Assembly (NCBI RefSeq): GCF_040054535.1
Contig: NC_090778.1
Coordinates: 10,095,001-10,159,000 of the forward strand
DNA from: Antennarius striatus
Taxonomy: Eukaryota; Chordata; Actinopteri; Lophiiformes; Antennariidae
DNA length: 64,000 nt
Direction: 5' to 3'
Position 1 is the stretch's first letter; each line of letters starts with the position of its first letter. The position numbers and the translations under genes are program-made. The notes beneath the pieces were generated by a model. That model was given only the letters and a program-made list of their open reading frames with translations. It was not told where the DNA came from and ran no database searches. Below, piece by piece: positions 22,711-35,228 of this stretch.

Positions 22711-25700
22711 TCACTTCCTGGCATGTTTTTGGTAGATGGCTACATACTCGCGCACGTCGTCAGAGGAGCCCATAGCCACGGGGGAACGCTCATGGATGCT
22801 GGTAGGCTGGATGTCCAGGATGGTCTGCAGGCCAGTGGAGGCCATGCCGCCAGCCTGTTCTATGATGAAGGCCATGGGGTTGCCTTCGTACAGCAGTCGC
22901 AGCTTTAAAGAAGAGAAGTTTAGATTTTAGTCTGAAGGTCAAGCTTTGACTCACTAGCATCTAAGCGATTACACAAAACCTATCTGGTAAAATGTAGCGG
23001 GGTTTGTAGCATGGATGAACCCATTAAGCTCTGATGGGGATCCAGGTAAAAGGAAGGACTCAGGAACGTCAACATGGATAAATAAGAAAGCAATAGAAAA
23101 ATGTCCTAATGACATTCTAGTAGTAGATAACTGCCTTACAGGGCTGTCGCTCTGAGCTGACTGAACACAGACTAACAGTCTCAGAACTGATTCAGACTTT
23201 TTCAGGTGAACACTCAAACAAGTTTTTCTTGTTGTAATTATGTGTACATTTGAGAGATACATATTATATATGTTAGAGTCAGACTCCTGGAACCTCAGAT
23301 TTACTGACAAATAAACCTTTGCAGGGCGGCAGGGTGGCGCAGTGGTTAGCGCTGTCGCCTCACAACACGGCAGGTCTAGGTTCGAGTCCCTCTCTGTGCG
23401 GAGTTCGCATGTTCTCCCCGTGTCTGCGTGGGTTCTCTCCGGGTTCTCCGGCTTCCTCCCACCTCCAAAAGCATGCGCTTCAGGTTGATTGGCCGGTCCC
23501 AAATTGCCCGTAGGAGTATGTGCGTGCGTGCGTGTTTGTATGTCTTTGTATGTGGCTCCGTGGCGCACTGGCGTCGTGCCCAGAGTGTCCCCCGTCTCAC
23601 GCCCTATGACAGCTGGGATAGGCTCCAGCTCTCAGTGACCGGCTGCGGCGGATACAGCGGCGGTACTTCAAAATGAATGAATGAATAAACCTTTGCACAT
23701 GCAGGGCGAGGACTAAGACAAAGGATTACAGAAAGTAAAATCTATGTCAGCAGTCTTAGACATACTTTTAAGACAAGTTAGGAAGGTCAACTGCAGTATC
23801 AATCAAAATAAGAACAACCTGACCATAAACATTTACCACTAAACTTGTAAACAACTTGAATAATCATTTTAATACTCGACTTTGAAAGTTGTCTTATTTT
23901 TTTGTTGCCTTGAGTACTTCATTGAAATATTTCATTTACTCGTCATTAAAATGAATCGCAGCTTTTTAATCTTGAGCTTTTAAATATGATATTTTTCCTT
24001 AGCATTACTGTATATTATTTCAGCACCAGGATTTTTCCTCCCCGTTTGCATCAGCTCCAGACAGAATTATTGGAAATCACCTTAAACAAGCTTTCACTTA
24101 TTATGTTACTGACTCACTGCAAGCTGCCAGCAGAGTTAACCACAGGAAACCACTTAGGAAGAGAATGATTATTATAAAAACACTCTGCTTTCCTTTGTTG
24201 TGACACACCAGCTATATTCTATTTCTTTAAAATGTGACATCATCGTTGGCTTAGTCTTGCAAATACTGGAAGGATGTGAGGAATGAAGACACAATGAAGA
24301 CACTTCATTGCTGTTTTCTATGAAAGTTTCCCCTGAAAATGACTCAAAGGATCAAAAGTAAGTGAAAAGTAATAATATTATCATATCACTGCTGCATTAA
24401 GTGACGTGTTTATTCATGGGCACTTTTTACACAGACTCAACTTGACTTTACGAAGTCATCGTTTAATTGTGTCATCGGGGGCACCTTACCTTTCCTTTGG
24501 GGCTCTTCGCATTTCCTGGGTATAAAAAGATGCCTCCATACATCAGCGTTCGGTGGACATCTGCCACCATGGAGCCGATGTATCGGGCATTGTAGGGCTC
24601 AGAGCCATCCTGAAATAATTTAAATGGTGCATTAGTGGGACATTTAAACTTGAGTGGACATAGGCTACATTTGAAAATGTAAAAAAAAAACTGGAAGTTT
24701 TAAATTTGAATGCATGTTGATTTGTGTTCTGTGTTTTTTAATAAAGACTCCTTCTGCTGCAGAGAAGCAGTAGATTTGAACATAGTCCATTTCATTTACC
24801 ATTCTATATTAAACATTAATATTCAACAACACTGCTGTATTGTTCTCTCCACATGTATCTGGACTTCACTGTTACCGTAGGGAACTTCTTCTTTTGCAGG
24901 TACTCTGTGACAGCAGGTTCAAAGTGCATGGCGTAACCTTCATTCAAGCTGTAAATCTTGCCTCGCTTCTTGATTTTCACATCTCGATCAACCAGGATGA
25001 ATTCACCGATCGACTGAGCAAAGAGGAGACAATGCCCACGATTTATACAAACTCAATTTGAAAACCTTTTTTCAGAGCGACACATGAAGGCTTTAAAGCG
25101 ATCACTCACTGGGTCGAGCATGAAGCAGTTGACTCCCTGGCCGGTGGAAATCACCATCATGGTGGCGCTTCCGTAGAGGGCGTAGCCTGCCGCCACAAGG
25201 TTCCTGCCAGGCTGTAGGGCGTCCTTCTCGCAGGGTTCATCATCTGTGGCCTGAGGAAAAAAATACAAAGTGCAGAAAAGCTGATATGTAATTCTTCTTG
25301 ATTTTTAAGTTTGGAGGCATAGTTCCAGGGGTTCAATCTGTGAAACTGAGTTATGACATAAGTTTAAATCGATGACTGGTTTAAACTTAAATTTTCAGAC
25401 TGGTGCAAATATAAAACCCAACTTGAATATTTATAGTCAAGTCATAACTTGTGAATCAAGGACAAAGCTTCTATGTAAAGGGGATGTTAACCTGTTTTAA
25501 TACCTTTTTGTAGATGGCAAAGATGGTGCCAATGGAGACAAGGCAGTCAATGTTGGAGGAGCCATCCAAAGGGTCAAAACACACAATGTATTTGCCCTGT
25601 GAGCAAAGGAAGACAAATATATTATCTTGTCAAAATTAAAAATAAATAGGTTTACGCTTAGTAGTACTCAAAAGAAAAAAAAGTGCACTAACAGAACAGC

Positions 25701-26996
25701 AGTAGTTTGAAAACTCCACAAAGAACAGTTAACCACCTTGACTGATTTCGGGATCAGCCTAAATGCCAAGAGTTATTTAGTCAGGACTAAACCCAAGTCT
25801 TTCTTTTGTCTAAAATCCAGTCCATCACACCACTTACTCTCCTTTCGGGCTCTATAATGATGGCCTTTTCATTCTCTTCGGACACCAAGACACAGGAGGT
25901 GAACGATGACTTGATCATATTGATGACCAGATCATTGGAGAGAATGTCCAGCTTCTTCACCTGGTCACCCGTCACATTGGTGCTGCCAGCGATGCCGTAA
26001 CTAACCAGAGGACAGAAACAGGAAACGTTAGGATGAAACTCAAAACTGCATGGAAACAGGTTCACAGCACTCATTTGGTACAGAAAACAAGATCGCTGGT
26101 GTTTACAGATGGAGAGAAAAAAATGAAAGTTTTGTAAGAAAAATTAGATCACTGGTTTTCATTCTGTCATCTTCAGCATCTTAAACTGCTAAATGGTTAA
26201 TTAATCAAACCTAAAAGTTTCATTTTGAAATGTGTTCATGAAAATAATGAATAAATGGATGATTAGTTAAAAACCCCAACTCAGTCACCGATGTAATCCA
26301 CTTACCCAAAGATTCCTGCTTCGAGAGGGAATCAGAACTGCAAATGAACCCTTAGTGAGTGTTCACAATCATTACTATATTTATAAAAATATTTATTAGA
26401 GACTGGGACAGAACTATTTTGTGATACAGACTTCAACTTTTCTTTTGACAGAAGCTCATAACATCTAGTGTGCACACATGCAAACCTTTAAAACACACGG
26501 AGTGGGAAGGAAAACAAAGGGAGAGAGTAGAACTACTCGGGTAGAACGCACGGCTGTGTACTACACGTGTTATGTGATCGATCCTAGAAACACAACTGTA
26601 CCACACAGAGAACACAAAGGTTTTCACATCCAAGTGGGCGCGGCGATTTTAGGTATGCGTTTCCTGATTGGCCAGAAAGATCCGGAATCTCCTGTTCGGC
26701 TCCTGCCAACGTGGATGGATGGGAGTGAAACTAGTGTTTTTATGTATTGAGGCACTAAATCGGCTTTAGATCACATCCCACCACTGCTCCAAACGCGATC
26801 CCCTGTCATGCTCGGGCTAAACTCACAGATGCGCGATTCCAGCTTTACGCACAGCGCAGGAGATCGCCTTCACCGCCGTGCACAGGGAGTTCAGCAGCGT
26901 GGTCAGCTCCCCGGTGCCTTTCGCCTTCCTGCCCTCCTCCATGACGAAGCGGGTCACGGTGACCACGTTGGTGTCGAAGCCTCCTCGTTCCGACAT
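22711..26996 (-). CDS. fbp1: fructose-1,6-bisphosphatase, liver-type (fbp1-like)
   Basis: Seven minus-strand exons, in transcript order: 26996-26827, 26000-25838, 25596-25504, 25250-25110, 25013-24876, 24609-24490 and 22902-22711. All have GT-AG borders; total 338 residues, the usual length. This is the rate-limiting gluconeogenic phosphatase, cytosolic, a Mg-dependent homotetramer inhibited by AMP and fructose 2,6-bisphosphate. Visible features: an intact AMP loop KGTGELT (residues 26-32), the dynamic loop [15 protein letters not shown] with Tyr58, Gln70 as in liver enzymes, metal ligands in VSEEN (Glu98) and DPLDGSSN (Asp119, Asp122), [24 protein letters not shown] and LLYEGN with Glu281. 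The last motif has Gly282 where relatives have Cys. Start [10 protein letters not shown] has a good context (accATG). Exon phases match fbp2 exactly, which supports tandem duplication. A SINE sits in intron 6. Teleosts may have fbp1a and fbp1b; which one this is cannot be decided here. Confidence 0.95.
23310..23323 (+). repeat. SINE target-site duplication, left
   Basis: AATAAACCTTTGCA is repeated exactly at 23684-23697. Confidence 0.85.
23324..23683 (+). mobile_element. tRNA-derived SINE with ATGA tail
   Basis: A 360-bp element in fbp1 intron 6, antisense to the gene. Near its 5' end are an RNA polymerase III A box (TGGCGCAGTGG) and a B box (GGTTCGAGTCC). A conserved body follows ('ttctccggcttcctcccacc') and a 3' region ('gacagctgggataggctcca') ending in ATGAATGAATGA. 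Such short-repeat tails point to mobilisation by an L2-type LINE. Perfect 14-bp target duplications flank it. The family name is not assigned. Confidence 0.88.
23684..23697 (+). repeat. SINE target-site duplication, right
   Basis: Exact repeat of 23310-23323, directly after the ATGA tail. Confidence 0.85.
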
Positions 26997-27052
26997 GGTT
27001 AGCAGATGGTCCACTGGCGCCTGAGAGTAGAAGTTTGAGGAAATGCTGCAGG

Positions 27053-27060
27053 ATTTAAAT
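27053..27060 (-). promoter_or_regulatory. fbp1: TATA-like element upstream of fbp1
   Basis: The minus strand reads ATTTAAAT about 57 to 64 nt upstream of the ATG at 26996. This would give a leader of roughly 30 nt. It is weak evidence from spacing and composition alone. Confidence 0.3.
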
Positions 27061-27064
27061 GCGC

Positions 27065-28888
27065 TACAACGCGGAACTGAGCGGAGGAGTGAGGGCGCAG
27101 GGGCCAATCCAGAGCCGCTGCAAAGGAGTGGCCTGGACGGGGACAATGCGAGCCTTTCACTAACAGAACTGAGGTGTGATGAAATGATAACGACACCAAC
27201 TGAGGGATGTGACTGAGAGAATAGGCGCTCTGCATTCCTGTGGTTGCGCAAAACGGCCGTCTACTTTTCAGCATGTTCGAAACTGATAAGCCCAACAATT
27301 TCAAAATTCACCTCTTACTTTATTCAGAATATTTTCTTGGAGAGATGAAACTGTTGTCCCAGAATAGTTTTTTTTTTCTTTTTAAAGTTGTTTTCATGTG
27401 TTTATTCAATGATGTCACGTTTTTTTTGTTTGTTGTCAGCAGAAACAATCCAAAACTCAGATTTCAGTGAAATGTTCTAAACTTTGTCTTGTTTTTGTTT
27501 CAGATTACATATGCTTGACCCCAGGTAACACTTGCAATTTTACTAGTTTGAATCCCCTTTTTTTATGGACACAGAGCTTTTTGTATAAGCATGTGTTCCT
27601 CTACTGCCCTCCTGGGTAGTAGAGGTGTAAATGTCACCGACTGGCTGTCACAGAGCTCTTAATGTTCAATAACCCAGGTGCCCACATGACTCTGAATTTT
27701 GATTTTTGTTACGATGGTCTCAGTTAAAAATCACTTCCTTTTCTCCTACAGTGAAGAAATGTTTCCTTCTGCTTGCCACCATGTTTACATTCTTTTGCTG
27801 ATGTTGGTTGGAAACCCGAGATGCACAAGCCGTGGGCATCTGTCCAGCAGAATTACACAGTTTTAAAAGGTGTTTAAAAGAATCCTTCAGTTGTTTGATG
27901 CTACATTACGTGACTGCAGTGGCTACTGTACAAGGGATTGAGAATGGATTTATATGAGATTACATCAAATGTAGAGCAAATTATGGTTGTCTTGCCCTGC
28001 GTCTGATGTGGATCATACCAGACCTACTCCAGCTATTAATTAGCTCGTTCAACCTCTGGAAATCAGATTGCAAAACAGGTTTAACCTACTGCCTCTGAAA
28101 GAAATATGTGCTATAGGGTCATTACATAATCCTTCATGTGTTTCAGTCAAAAAACTCTTCTAAATGATCAGAATGCTCTATTGATCTCCAAGGGGAAATT
28201 TCTGAAATGATCCTGCAGCTACGGACACAATTGCTGCCTTACACTTTGGATTAAATCTGAAGTCTTGGAATTATATTATATTCAAAATTCCGATTCAATT
28301 CTGATGCTTTTATTTCTGCCTAACTTGATGACTCTACAGCACAATTCTGTGGTGTCCTTAAAAATACGGAGATCTCACCTTCTTGAAACTCTTTCTTTTT
28401 TCCGTTTCGCCTTGTCCTGTTGGGGTTCATATCCCTAATTTTAACCCTCAGGGACCAATTAGTTAAAATGACTACACACATTACCTAATCGGGTCACAAA
28501 AGGGCTGTCTCATAAAAGTGTAAAAAAAATCTAATGCAGAATTTTTTTTCTCTTTCAATGCATCAGATCTTTTCCTTTAGGTCAGACCTATCCATAGATA
28601 TGAAGGTTATTATATATAAAGTATATATACATTTTTTATTATTATTATTATTTATCTGTATGTTTATATGTAACATATATTTTTCTTCCAATGCAAAAAA
28701 CACAAAATATGGAATATTTCCAGGTTAGTGCACAGATTAATACTTCTGATAAAGATATTCCAACTATTGAATGAATGTTTTTGCAGGTGTGTAAACACAG
28801 ACAGTGGGTCTGTGTCTTGGTTATGGGGTGATTTTGGGGTCAATGAAGATCATTATGTCAGAATTATAGTATATAGCAATATATATAT

Positions 28889-28924
<36 letters not shown>

Positions 28925-29750
28925 CCCTATCAGGTATTGTGTGTAGACAGTGAAAATATGCCATACTATACACTTCCATGACAGACATTAAGGAGTTTAG
29001 AAAATAAAGATGAAATAAAATTACTGGCAAAATTTAATATATTTAGTATTCTCAAATGACTGATTTATTGGCAGAGAAACACATAAAAACAACAAAAATG
29101 GCACCTTTGGGCCCAAAAAGTGCCCACTGATTAAGATGCTGCAGCCCAGCTATTTACCAGAACAGGCAGAGTGAAAACACTTGCTGCTAAAATACAATGT
29201 AGTTGAAGAAAATAGTGTTCCAAAGAAGAAATGCTGAAATGCAGACGTCTTTCCCACTCTTCTGGTATGGAAGTTTTTACCCTCACAATCGCGTTATTAG
29301 ACCGTTTCCTCAGATGAATGTCATGTCATGTCGCCATTCCGCCACAAGGTGGTGGTGTTGGCTGCTCAATCTGGTCTGTCCCTGGAATTGAGCGTTTGTG
29401 AGTCAATATAAATTTTAATCACAATTCTCAAATCAAGTGAATAGAATATCACCACGTGGCCACCATACACGTTAATATATTTAACTGGTTGATTCATTTC
29501 GGACAATTTAAAGAATATTTGCCCCAGAAGCTCTCATGAGGCTCGTTACGGGTAACGTGGGTGGAATGAGGAGAATGAGTGAACCTTCATATCAATCCGC
29601 ACAGGTGTTCAGTCTCTCGTCTTACCGCTGAACCAGTTAAATAAGACATAAATCAGCTGCAAACCACGTTAACTAACTCACTACTTTTTCAGGTTATCCT
29701 CATGACCGGTGCAACCTTTCATAAGTAACACTAAACTATGAGCATGGTGG
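27065..29750. other. intergenic stretch between fbp1 and the next gene (divergent)
   Basis: No coding exon was recognised. It holds a TG/TA microsatellite at 28889-28925. The two neighbours are transcribed away from here, so control elements for both are expected. Confidence 0.5.
28889..28925. repeat. (TG)n(TA)n microsatellite
   Basis: A short TG run passes directly into about 11 TA units. Confidence 0.85.
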
Positions 29751-29799
29751 TTACTTCAGTACCGCGAGGTCTACCTCCCACGGACTGAGGCACACCTGC

Positions 29800-30095
29800 G
29801 GCGGAGACACACCTTCAGAGCGGCGCGGCGCAGCGCAGAGGGGGCTCGTGCGGGCAGCCTCACTGCGCATGAGCGCGGGTTAACGACGGGCCGGAGCGAC
29901 CAGTACAAAGAGGCTGCTGGCGGAGACGGGACGCGTCATCCTCCACGGGGACAAAGTAGACCCTCCTTGAGTTGGACGGAAAGTTCCGACCTCCGCTGGA
30001 CGATTTCCCTCCGAACCGTCGACTCCAGGACGAACAGCCGAGAGAGGCGCGCGGAGGAGGCGCGTTCAGTCCGACCGGGAGACACTTGGCGTCGG
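29800..30095 (+). promoter_or_regulatory. CpG-rich promoter and 5'UTR exon of an unidentified gene
   Basis: GC content and CpG density rise sharply between about 29760 and 30300, in contrast to the AT-rich surroundings. An NRF1-like stretch CTGCGCATGAGCGCG lies at 29863-29877. A consensus donor (gtcgg|gtaagt, GT at 30096) ends the exon. No start codon with a long frame precedes the donor, so this exon appears to be untranslated. It is inferred to join the coding exon at 55882, the only strong candidate on this strand. Confidence 0.6.
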
Positions 30096-31344
30096 GTAAG
30101 TCAAACTCTGCGCTCCCAGTGAGTTAGAGCTGCGTTAATGTAAAGCTTGATGTGTTTCACGTTTTTATGACGTTTGTGCTGAAATAAGCACGCGCGAGCC
30201 TTCGTCCGTCGTTTTAATTGGATGAGTTGAGTTCGTCTCGCGCGTGTTGTGCGTCAGGTGGTCATGCGGAGCCCAGACCAGACAATCCCGTGAAGCGCTG
30301 CTGCTCAGCAGGGATTATGTTTAAAGTCATATGGTGTTTGTTGTACCTGCTTGTAGCGATAATCTGGAGCCTTTTCCCGGACTACATGAATCTTGTTTGC
30401 GCCATTCGGATATCATGGAAGTGCTGGAAGCGACTCAAGGGCTGCTGTCTGCGGTTGAACTTTGAGCTCCGAGAGCCTGGAAGTGGTGCGTGGGTCACTT
30501 GAGCCCAGGATCAAGTGTGTTATTTATTAAGGATTGCACTCGGTAACTGATTAGTCTCCTTTTTGTCAGAATAGTCCTCTTAAAACGGTTTCCAGGCCCA
30601 GCTCTCTGTGTCATGTGATTCAGTAATCCTTCATCACTAGATGATCCATACTAGTCATGCATTAACAGCTTGAATCAGTTTTCCTTTAAGTTCTTCTTCA
30701 CCCTGACATGCATTCATTCAGCGTTTTGGTGTTAAAGAAAGTTATCCTTCATTGGACTCTGAAAACGTTTTTTAAATGTTGCACTGTTCAGCAAACTGAT
30801 ATCCAGTGTCCAACCTGATCAGCAGGTGTAAGGCTTACTATGTTTTTGGGTTTTGGCATGGTGCTACCCATTCCCTTAATGCCAGAGGCCATTTAAAGCC
30901 AAGCAAAAGTTCTGAGGAGCTCAAGCATTCTAGGATCAGAGCAGAAGCAGCTCTGGACATGTAAGGTGGCCCCTATTGTGCAGGCGGACAGAGGGCTCCT
31001 CAGCTGCGCCTGGGCTCTGAAGCTTGTCCACTTTTTCTCTAGAAAAAAAATACAATATTGAATTGAAGTGTCACAGAGAGGAATATGAGCTCTGTGATGG
31101 CAGTTTAATGAAATTCTTTGGCTTCCAGTTTGGTATTTTGTGCATAACCCTGAATCAATTTTTCTACACCTGGGTATAATAAGATAGGATCACTGGTGGT
31201 GCTGACATCCAGGAGACCAAACAAAGAATTCCTTCAGACATTGAAGCACCGACCTGCTGCAGCTCTGGTGAACTGGTGCTGACCTGTCTGTTCACTGTGG
31301 GGAAGTAGGGACAAACATGTTTGGTTCAGGACTGATTGGCAGTA

Positions 31345-31520
31345 ATTAGGGAAACTAATGACCAATATTTGAACTACTTTGTCGCGATATGGCGACAAAC
31401 TATTTTTTACTGTAATTTAAACATTTATGTCTCTCCCCTTACTGATATTAAAGCATCTAGCTGTATTACCTTTTCCCACACTCTTATCAACAAGTTTTTT
31501 GTGTGTGCAGTTGATTGCAT
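31345..31520 (+). mobile_element. degenerate fragment of the 39025 Tigger-like MITE
   Basis: It shares 'ctgtattaccttttcccaca' followed by 'ctcttat', and the upstream 'aactattt...acagtaatttaaa' stretch, with 39100-39210 in the same orientation. The termini are lost. Confidence 0.6.
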
Positions 31521-34500
31521 GTCAGCACTGTCAAGATTCATGCTTTTTTTTTTGCGCAAGCATTCCTAACACAGTGTAGCTATCCTAATCAATCAAAAGC
31601 TAATTTAAGAAGTAGTGGTTGTAGATGCCCCAACTCCTGACCTGAGGATGTAAGTAAATGTCAGTCGTCACACAAACAGAATATTTGAAAAACTTTACCT
31701 AATGTCTGTTCAATAGCGTGCATGCTACATACAGGTTTAAGGCTGAGGGCGTTTCACGTGTCTTTTGTTGATTTCCTGACACGATTGAGCTTTGTCTTAC
31801 AACAATATGACCGTTAAATCTTTACATTGTTCATATCCTCCAGCTTCATGTGCAGCATTCCACAGCCTCTCTATGGTTTCCCCCCTCATGCTTAAGCAGA
31901 TCAGTGGGAGTACAGCCTGGTGTCAGCTGGTACATCAGGCTTAGCGGCACTCTGGGTCCACATCACCAAGCTGCACACAGCCTTTGTGGCACATATGGCA
32001 GAGGTCTCTCAATTAACACCTTAGTGAGACGACCCTTCTTTCCACATGATCAAAGCTGGGTCTCCTCCCGCTCAGATGTGTCACCCCCAGCCATCACCCC
32101 TCTGTGATTATGACTCCCATCCCTCCTGTTTGTTTAGAGAAAATTACTTCCACTCAAATGCTCCATCTGAGAGGGTTGCACATCAAGTCTGCCCCAGCTT
32201 GTGGCTGTGCAGTTTTTGCGGAATCCTTGCCATGGTGTTTCCTCTGTAATTTTATTCAGAATTGGTGTAATTTTAGTTTGGGTTGAACATCTGTGCATGC
32301 TACTGTGTCATTTATGATTTTCCTGCATATTTTAAGGCTGAAAGGGATGCTCTTTTGGCTTGAAAATCTGAGTTCTTTAACTATTTCCTATGAAAGCGTT
32401 ATTCTGGAGAAACCACCTTTCTTTCTGGATTCCTTAGCTGAGAAGGTGAAGGGAGTTGTTACAGCTGTTCATGCCTTAAAGTGTGGGATGAAGACCTACA
32501 TGAGTCCAAGTGACTGCCCTGTTATTATGAGATCAAACCCACTTTGAATAGTAGAGCCACTGACACGGCACAAAGCTCAACTACAAAAAAGGAACCCTTA
32601 CTGACAACTGTACAGATGTGATGAAAGCTAAATTCATTTTGTGACACATCAGATTAGACTGGTCAACATCCGAGTAGCTTTCATGGGAATGAGCATGTAC
32701 AATCTGAAAAAGCGAGTACATCTTGGCATATTTTAATGTAGTAAACCCCCCTCCAATTTTCCTAAAAAAGCATATTAAGTCATAGCCATTCATTATCAGT
32801 TAATTGAGCTGAAATTTTTAAATAACATTGATATTGATAAGAAATCTATCTCCAGCAGAAACAGGACGTCCCAGGGACTTTCTGCCAAACTCCCACTAAC
32901 TTTAGCTTGGCTCATTTTTCTGAAAACATAAATCTAAATGTCAGCTGTCTAAAAGCTTCTCATTCACTTAAAGGATATATAGTAGTAGTTAATGATATAT
33001 ATGAGCCATAAGTTGCTGGTGATGATATCGCACAGATTAGCAGTCAGCCTGGAATGTTTTAGTGTCTGTCTATTCAGACAGACAATGGATGCAATTTATA
33101 GAAAACCCCGAAGGTGAGGAACTGAGTTGATTGAAATTCTTGGAAACGCACACGAGATCCTCTCGTCGCATACCACAACAAAGGCTTTACAGCAAAACAA
33201 CGACACAAATGGTCTAACAAAATCTTGCAATGTTCTGAAGTAGATGTTGCCTCCTTGTGACCCGGAACGACTGTCTGTAGAGTGGAGTCTTTTCTTAACC
33301 TTGTGGAGGATGGTGCCTGATTCAGCCCTACATGCTTCAACTTGTGGAGATTTGTGTGGGGAAGATAATGGTGACAGTGAACATGAATGACCGAAGCTAG
33401 TTCCCAGTCTAGCTGGGATTAACCCCTGCTAAACCTCTAAGTGTGTTTCACAAAGATGTTTTGTTTCCTGGCATGTTAATCTCTCTATTTTTTTTTTAAA
33501 TTCATGCCTTCTCTGTCATCATGTGCTCTTTCAACTAGAGATGGTCGTCATTGTTAATTAGCAATTTTTGAATTATACTTTAAATAAGTCGTGAATTCAA
33601 GATCATATTTTTTTCTGGTCTGTCCTCAGAATTTCCTCAAATTTGTCTTGAGCTTTTTTTTTTCCCATACATGATCTTTAATGATTATTTTTGTAAGTTC
33701 ATAGATGCTTTAGTGGACATAAATTTCATAAATGTTGAAAACATGTCAATAATTCCACAGTCATATAACATTTTGACACAGCTAACGGTAAAATGCGAGT
33801 GAGTTGGACTGGTTTATTCAGTGACTGCTTCAGTATTTTGTGATCTTTCCCAGCGTTCCAGTGAATTAAACTAATCACAAATTGAAAATGTGCTCCACAG
33901 TTAAAACTCTCTAGTTCAAGAGACTTTGCTGTAAATTATTGTTTTGATATTTGACCACTGTGGAGGAGTGGCTGAGTGCGGTGGAGGAGGAAACCCCAAA
34001 ACACACAATTATATTTCACTGGTGAGCCTTTCAAGGAAAATGGAGATGACTTTCACTTTTCCTTACTATTGAGAGCAGCAGTTCCAGCAGCTTTAGTGGA
34101 ATGGTAGAAATTATAGGTGGGCAACTTGCGTGGTATGCGTCAGCCTCGCTGAGGTGATGCATGGACGTGGCTTTCCTGATGTTTTATATCTTTTATATTA
34201 TTCAGGTATCCTAGTCAAGTGAGGGTCAAATGCAAAATTTATATAAAGGTTTTTAGTTATTTTTGAGTCTAGGATTTAAGTAAAAATAAAACTTACTAAT
34301 ATCCGTGTGAACTGACAATAGTGATCATTCTGAGAATGTATTGTGTACTGGTTTATCCGAGTGCAGATTTTAGGTTCACCAGTGCCACCAGTCAGTGCCA
34401 CAATATGAAGTTTTTAAATGTTACAAATAACCAGTAACGGCACTACTTTCTTAAAACGGTACTTAGTTAGTCAGTGAAACTGTCAATTTAAATGCAAATC

Positions 34501-34887
34501 TTTTTTAAAAAATGACAAGTTTAGGTTTCTGAATAATTCAGGTTTGTGATTAGTGTTTGAGATCAGTTTTTTATTTCAGGAGTTGAGAGTTGAGCTTGTC
34601 AATGGTAAATACTGGTTCCACCTGTTCATGTAATTTTAAGCTCATTTTGTTATTTAAATAACAGATATAGAGCGCTTACCTGTACAAGGTCTCTAAGGCT
34701 TGAGCCAAGACTAATCAAATGCTCACATGTAATTTTTGGTTCAACAGTGGGAACTCTCCTCTTTGTTTTTTTGTACTTTATCAGACATGAAAGTTTTGTC
34801 ACAGAACTGATGGCAAAATGGAAATCTTGCAGAAATACAAATTGCAACTTTGGAAACTGAGGGCCTTGGTGCTGAAGTTTTAGTATG

Positions 34888-35228
34888 CAGGGCTCGAAAT
34901 TGCGACCACTTTGGTCGCATATGCACCCAAATTTTTATCAGTGCGACTATTAAATATATTTGGGAGCACCAATGCGACTAGGGGAAAAAAATCTGGTGCG
35001 CCTTTTTTTGTGAGACCGTGGTCCTGCCAGTAAACAATGAGAGCGCAGCTGCGGCTGCTCTCCTGGGCGAAGGAGAGAGGTGCGGAACGGAGATGGATGG
35101 AGTGGTCTCTATCGCTCCGTCACTGCCTTGCTTTGGGGTAGGTGCTCCTAAAGTCTTTGCTGGTGCTTCTAACTTCTAAATTTGGGAGCATCAGTGCTAC
35201 CAAGAAAAAAAGTTAATTTTGAGCCCTG
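34888..35228. mobile_element. hAT-like MITE
   Basis: The 341-bp unit has imperfect terminal inverted repeats of 14 bp: CAGGGCTCGAAATT at the left and AATTTTGAGCCCTG at the right (one mismatch). CAGGG ends are typical of hAT elements. There is no coding frame. A clear 8-bp target duplication is not visible, so it is probably old. The inner sequence repeats the theme 'tttgggagca' twice. Confidence 0.65.

Noticed and set aside
30218..30502. 94-codon frame with a hydrophobic segment, just after the CpG-rich exon
   Set aside because: It lies past a consensus splice donor in GC-rich DNA, has no family resemblance, and the hydrophobic run could arise by chance. No evidence that it is translated.
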